Assembly (NCBI GenBank): GCA_021161685.1
Contig: JAGHAD010000029.1
Span: 1 to 8,377 of the forward strand
Direction: 5' to 3'
Length of the DNA: 8,377 nucleotides
Origin: Thermoplasmata archaeon
Lineage (GTDB): Archaea > Thermoplasmatota > E2 > DHVEG-1 > B18-G2
Shown: positions 5,812 to 8,377 of the stretch, piece by piece
Numbering within the stretch: position 1 is the stretch's first letter
How the letters are laid out: each line of letters begins with the position of its first letter
The notes under the pieces: generated by a model
Databases searched by the model: none
The model's input: only the letters and a program-made list of their open reading frames with translations
Told to the model about the DNA's origin: nothing
Made by a program: the position numbers and the translations under genes

Positions 5812-6468
5812 ATGTTTGACCTTCACGTCTCCATACCCCTCTTGAGCCCACTCATCGGATTCTTCCTTTTCCTGTTCCTCATTTACCTCATCTACCTTTT
5901 TATCACGAGAGCCTTTAGAGAAATGGGCTTCTCTCCATTGGAAGCGTTGTTCATCGTTTTTGTAGCTCTTCTTTTCCAGTCCGCTAACATTTATCTATTT
6001 TCTTACAAGAACTGGCTTGTTTCCCTGAATGTTGGTGGAGGCTTAATACCTATATTGCTTTCTATTTATCTCTGCATAAAGAAAGGTTTGTCAGCATGGA
6101 AAATTTTATTGGGTGCAATCATCGTAGCCTTTTCTGCATACAGCGTTACGTATCCAGAGCCAAATAAAGGGATAGTTTCTCCATTTCCTTTTTTCTTAAT
6201 ACCAGCCTTCCTTGCAAGCGTGTACTCAATTTTTTCCTACTGGAATGATAGGTCAAGAGCAGGTCCATTGGCTTATGTCTCCGGAACGTTTGGTGTGCTG
6301 ATTGGGGCAGATCTGTTTCATTTATCAGAGCTGATGTCCTATCACGTTAGCAAACCAAGGTGTGCAGTAATAGGAGGAGCAGCTATTTTTGATATGGTTT
6401 TCATAACTGGTTTAATCGCAGTTTTCATTGATAGCATTTTGTTGTTTGGAAAGAAAAGAGAGACCTAG
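5812..6468 (+). CDS. DUF1614 family membrane protein
   Basis: This is a 218-residue integral membrane protein of the uncharacterised DUF1614 family. Three recognisable family blocks are present: NVGGGLIP (73-80), SGTFGVLIGADLFHL (157-171) and VIGGAAIFDMVFITGL (186-201). The last resembles the usual GGAGTFDGIF motif but has AIFDMVF instead. Hydrophobic segments lie at about 8-31, 43-64, 77-89, 97-113, 124-142, 153-168 and 186-212, suggesting about six or seven helices, some possibly re-entrant. The conserved Gly/Asp residues inside membrane segments hint at transport or intramembrane chemistry, but no function is known to me. The start at 5812 fits the shared TATA element as a leaderless start. 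Its TAG stop directly abuts the stop of the convergent aminotransferase gene. Confidence 0.85.
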   Translation: MFDLHVSIPLLSPLIGFFLFLFLIYLIYLFITRAFREMGFSPLEALFIVFVALLFQSANIYLFSYKNWLVSLNVGGGLIPILLSIYLCIKKGLSAWKILLGAIIVAFSAYSVTYPEPNKGIVSPFPFFLIPAFLASVYSIFSYWNDRSRAGPLAYVSGTFGVLIGADLFHLSELMSYHVSKPRCAVIGGAAIFDMVFITGLIAVFIDSILLFGKKRET

Positions 6469-7602
6469 TTACATGTATTCCTCGACCGCAGCAACCCCAG
6501 CTCCCCTATCGAATTTCCATCCAGCCTTTGCAAGAACCACTTCGAGGCACGCCACCGTTGCGAGCAACTCTCTGAATTGAACAAGACCCATATGACCTAT
6601 TCTAAAGAATTCTCCTTTATGAGGTGCTTGAGATCCAGCGATCACTATGCCATATTCCTCTTTCAGCCTCCCCCTTATCTGTTTATCGGTTATACCATCT
6701 GGATATTTAACCGCTGTTACCGTATTGGATGCATATCTCTTATCAGGAAACAGTTCCAAGCCAATTGCTTCCATAGCGGATCTGCATGCCTCCGCAATTC
6801 TCGCAGTCCTCTTTATCCTGTTGTGCAAACCCTCCTCCTTTAGCATCCTTAGAGCTTCAAGGAGAGCCAAGTGGAGGTGAACGGAAGGAGTGTAAGGAGT
6901 TTGACCTCCTCTTATTTTTTCTACGTACTTTTTCAAATTCAGGTAATAGGTTCCATTATCGTGCATCTCTTCCAGAGCTCTTTCGGAAATCGACAGCAAT
7001 GCCAATCCTGCAGGCGCAGCCACGCATTTTTGGGAACCGGTTATACATATATCTATTCCAAGCTTATCTACTGGAACGTCGATGCCTCCAACACTCGTTA
7101 TACCATCAACCACCAGAAGGACATCGTGCTTTTTGCATATCTTTGCTATATCTTCAAGTGGATTCGTCAGCCCAGTACTGGTTTCATTGTGAACAAATGC
7201 CATTACTTTCGTTTCACCTTTTGAAAGAATCTCTTCTATTTTTCCGAGATCTGGAGGAGAACCCCATGGATAGGTTAGAATTGTTGCATCTCCATACATC
7301 TTTGCCAAAGTTGCCATCCTATTACCAAACTTCCCATTGTCAATGGCAAGTATCTTATCACCTTTTTTAACAAGGCTGGAAATTGCAGCTTCCATCCCTG
7401 CGGTTCCAGAACCAGTTATTATCGCAACCTCTCCCTTTGTTTGGAAAAGGTATTTTGTCAATTCTCTTAGTTCTTCATTGATCGCCGTAAATTCTGGGCT
7501 TCTATGCCCTATGGAAGGGGTATTCATCGCTTTCAGTACTCTTGGATGTATTTTAACCGGACCCGCCAGCATGAAAATGTTATCATGCATATCGAATACC
7601 AT
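6469..7602 (-). CDS. Class V PLP-dependent aminotransferase (alanine/serine-glyoxylate or aspartate type)
   Basis: This is a fold-type I, class V aminotransferase of 377 residues, normal for the family. Residues 12-26 (LAGPVKIHPRVLKAM) are the typical N-terminus. GSGTAGMEAA (64-73) contacts the PLP phosphate, VVDGITSVGG (164-173) holds Asp166 for the pyridine nitrogen, GSQK (189-192) gives the Schiff-base Lys192, and FRIGHMG (333-339) carries Arg334, likely the substrate carboxylate ligand. Archaeal members include a broad-specificity enzyme from Methanocaldococcus that acts on aspartate and phosphoserine; other relatives are alanine-glyoxylate or serine-pyruvate aminotransferases, so the exact substrate is not set by sequence. 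ATG codons at 7590 and 7572 are alternative starts; 7602 is kept because a TATA-like box at 7633-7640 would start a short-leader mRNA just upstream. No biosynthetic partner gene is adjacent. Confidence 0.92.
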   Translation of the reverse strand: MVFDMHDNIFMLAGPVKIHPRVLKAMNTPSIGHRSPEFTAINEELRELTKYLFQTKGEVAIITGSGTAGMEAAISSLVKKGDKILAIDNGKFGNRMATLAKMYGDATILTYPWGSPPDLGKIEEILSKGETKVMAFVHNETSTGLTNPLEDIAKICKKHDVLLVVDGITSVGGIDVPVDKLGIDICITGSQKCVAAPAGLALLSISERALEEMHDNGTYYLNLKKYVEKIRGGQTPYTPSVHLHLALLEALRMLKEEGLHNRIKRTARIAEACRSAMEAIGLELFPDKRYASNTVTAVKYPDGITDKQIRGRLKEEYGIVIAGSQAPHKGEFFRIGHMGLVQFRELLATVACLEVVLAKAGWKFDRGAGVAAVEEYM

Positions 7603-7620
7603 TTGAACCCCAAAGAGGAA

Positions 7621-7628
7621 ATTTTATT
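7621..7628 (+). promoter_or_regulatory. TATA-like box for the ICMT-like gene
   Basis: ATTTTATT is centred about 28 nt before the ATG at 7653, so a leaderless or near-leaderless start is expected. The more consensus-like ATTTAAAT at 7633-7640 is only about 16 nt from that ATG, too close for this direction. Confidence 0.38.
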
Positions 7629-7632
7629 CGGT

Positions 7633-7640
7633 ATTTAAAT
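7633..7640 (-). promoter_or_regulatory. TATA box for the class V aminotransferase gene
   Basis: ATTTAAAT is palindromic and centred about 34 nt from the aminotransferase ATG at 7602. This predicts a start site near 7608-7610 and a leader of a few bases. A G-rich GGGGTT before the ATG could be a weak ribosome binding site, but would only be partly inside such a short leader. Confidence 0.38.
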
Positions 7641-7652
7641 AATTCGATACTC

Positions 7653-8126
7653 ATGGGATGGCTTAACTACAAACCTCCAAAGGAAGTGAGACCTCTTTTC
7701 ATATTACATTATGCCCCGCTGATATTGATAATCTTATTAGGACCGATCACCCCACTCTTTAACGTGTGGAAAATTCCCTTACCTCTACTACCAACCGTTA
7801 TATCTGGAGCATTCTTATTCCTTCTCGGATCTTACTTTTTCATGAAGTGGGAGCTGTTCTGGGAAAGAACTTACAGAGGGCAACTCGTTAAAACCGGATA
7901 CTTTAGATACGTAAGGCATCCACATTACGCATCTCTATTACTTATAGGATTCGGTCTGTCCTTATTCTTTTACTCGCTGGTTGCACTTTTGATTTCCTTC
8001 ATAGCTTTACCAATAATGATTTGCAGTGTCTTGGATGAGGAAAAAGAGCTTATTGAAAAGTATGGGGATGAGTACAGAAAATACATGGAGGAAGTTCCTT
8101 GGAGGCTCTTTCCAAGAGTATTTTGA
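7653..8126 (+). CDS. ICMT/PEMT-like integral membrane methyltransferase
   Basis: This 157-residue membrane protein belongs to the isoprenylcysteine carboxyl methyltransferase / phospholipid methyltransferase group. Hydrophobic segments lie at about 18-36, 46-64 and 94-124; the last is long enough for a helical hairpin. The conserved C-terminal SAM-binding region is clear: GYFRYVRHPHYASLL (82-96, with RHPxY at 88-92), then a DEEKEL segment (128-133, Glu129-Glu130), then KYGDEYRKYMEEVP (136-149) and a terminal FPRVF. The substrate cannot be read from sequence. Archaea lack classical CAAX-prenylated proteins as far as I know, so a lipid or small isoprenoid acceptor is more plausible. It starts 50 bp from the divergent aminotransferase and is followed after 40 bp by an RPA-like gene with its own probable promoter. 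Confidence 0.88.
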   Translation: MGWLNYKPPKEVRPLFILHYAPLILIILLGPITPLFNVWKIPLPLLPTVISGAFLFLLGSYFFMKWELFWERTYRGQLVKTGYFRYVRHPHYASLLLIGFGLSLFFYSLVALLISFIALPIMICSVLDEEKELIEKYGDEYRKYMEEVPWRLFPRVF

Positions 8127-8134
8127 AGCATAAG

Positions 8135-8142
8135 TTCTTATA
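8135..8142 (+). promoter_or_regulatory. TATA-like box for the RPA-like gene
   Basis: TTCTTATA is centred about 28 nt before the ATG at 8167 in a 40-bp spacer, with no Shine-Dalgarno sequence before the ATG. This suggests the downstream gene has its own leaderless promoter in addition to any readthrough from the methyltransferase gene. Confidence 0.4.
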
Positions 8143-8166
8143 GCATTTTGCAGATTTTAAAGCAGA

Positions 8167-8377
8167 ATGGGTGAGGACATATCAACTTACATCGAAGATA
8201 TCATTTCCAACATTGGTGACGAGACCAAGAGAGAAGCTCTAGAAAAGGAGTTTAAAAAATTCATAGAATTTGGTGTCCCTCCAGATTACGCAAAAAGGAT
8301 ACTGTTGGGAAAGTTTGCAAAAGATAAGAAAAGAAAGAAGTTGCTCGAATTGAAAGGTAAGGAGAGTGGTGTAAACC
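8167..8377 (+). CDS. Probable RPA-type single-stranded DNA-binding protein, N-terminal fragment (3' truncated)
   Basis: Seventy codons are visible before the right edge, with no stop. The frame has an in-frame TAA just upstream at 8158-8160, so the ATG at 8167 is the first possible start and fits a TATA-like box about 28 nt upstream. The fragment is helical and highly charged. Its EKEFKKFIEFGVPPDYAKRILLGKF-type segment (about residues 26-50) resembles the N-terminal region preceding the OB folds in some archaeal replication protein A homologues, where a VPxxxAxR pattern occurs. A Lys-rich stretch (KDKKRKK) and a likely linker follow. No OB fold is included, so the RPA assignment is tentative. 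A coding sequence is likely; the identity is a resemblance only. Confidence 0.5.
   Translation, partial: MGEDISTYIEDIISNIGDETKREALEKEFKKFIEFGVPPDYAKRILLGKFAKDKKRKKLLELKGKESGVN

Noticed and set aside
6577..7370. Long plus-strand frames opposite the aminotransferase gene, one of 194 codons.
   Set aside because: Composition is Leu/Cys/Ser-rich with no domain signature. The opposite strand encodes a complete class V aminotransferase.
1..8377. Mobile elements, attachment sites, tandem repeats or a defence island.
   Set aside because: No transposase, integrase, terminal repeats, tRNA gene or repeated blocks were seen. The gene content is housekeeping, with uniform base and codon character.

Overview
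The window looks like chromosomal DNA from a euryarchaeon, most plausibly a thermophile of the Archaeoglobales or a neighbouring lineage. Four things point this way: an archaeal-type alanyl-tRNA synthetase with an N-terminal Cys4 zinc site, a 58-residue Sec61-beta subunit, a HemK2-type release-factor methyltransferase, and a DUF1614 membrane protein. Start codons also sit about 25-29 nt downstream of TATA-like boxes, as in leaderless archaeal transcripts. Arg codons are mostly AGA/AGG and the DNA is AT-rich. The exact taxon is inferred, not proven. I see no tRNA, rRNA, CRISPR array, transposase, integrase or long repeat, so this reads as core genome rather than an accessory island.

Layout, left to right: a 5'-truncated LeuD/aconitase-type small subunit (+); GcvH (-); an unrecognised exported protein (+); a RecB/Cas4-like PD-(D/E)XK nuclease (-), overlapped by the upstream HemK2 methyltransferase (-); Sec61-beta (+); AlaRS (-); DUF1614 (+); a class V aminotransferase (-); an ICMT/PEMT-like membrane methyltransferase (+); and a 3'-truncated probable RPA-type protein (+). 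Sec61-beta and the start of the RPA-like gene are short and easily missed.

The genes do not form one pathway. The products are mostly housekeeping: branched-chain or 2-oxoacid metabolism, lipoyl carrier, translation termination and charging, protein secretion, amino-acid transamination, and DNA maintenance. The real pattern is organisational. Strand switches at eight of ten gene junctions. All four convergent pairs overlap by 9-11 bp or have directly abutting stop codons. Three of the four divergent pairs are only 37-51 bp apart, with interleaved or shared TATA boxes. That geometry also decides several start codons: it supports shorter HemK2 and AlaRS proteins than the longest ORFs would give.

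I found no convincing new multigene system. The best leads are the unknown exported protein, the nuclease with paired CxxC motifs translationally coupled to HemK2, and the bidirectional leaderless promoter architecture. No gene-free stretch exceeds about 110 bases.
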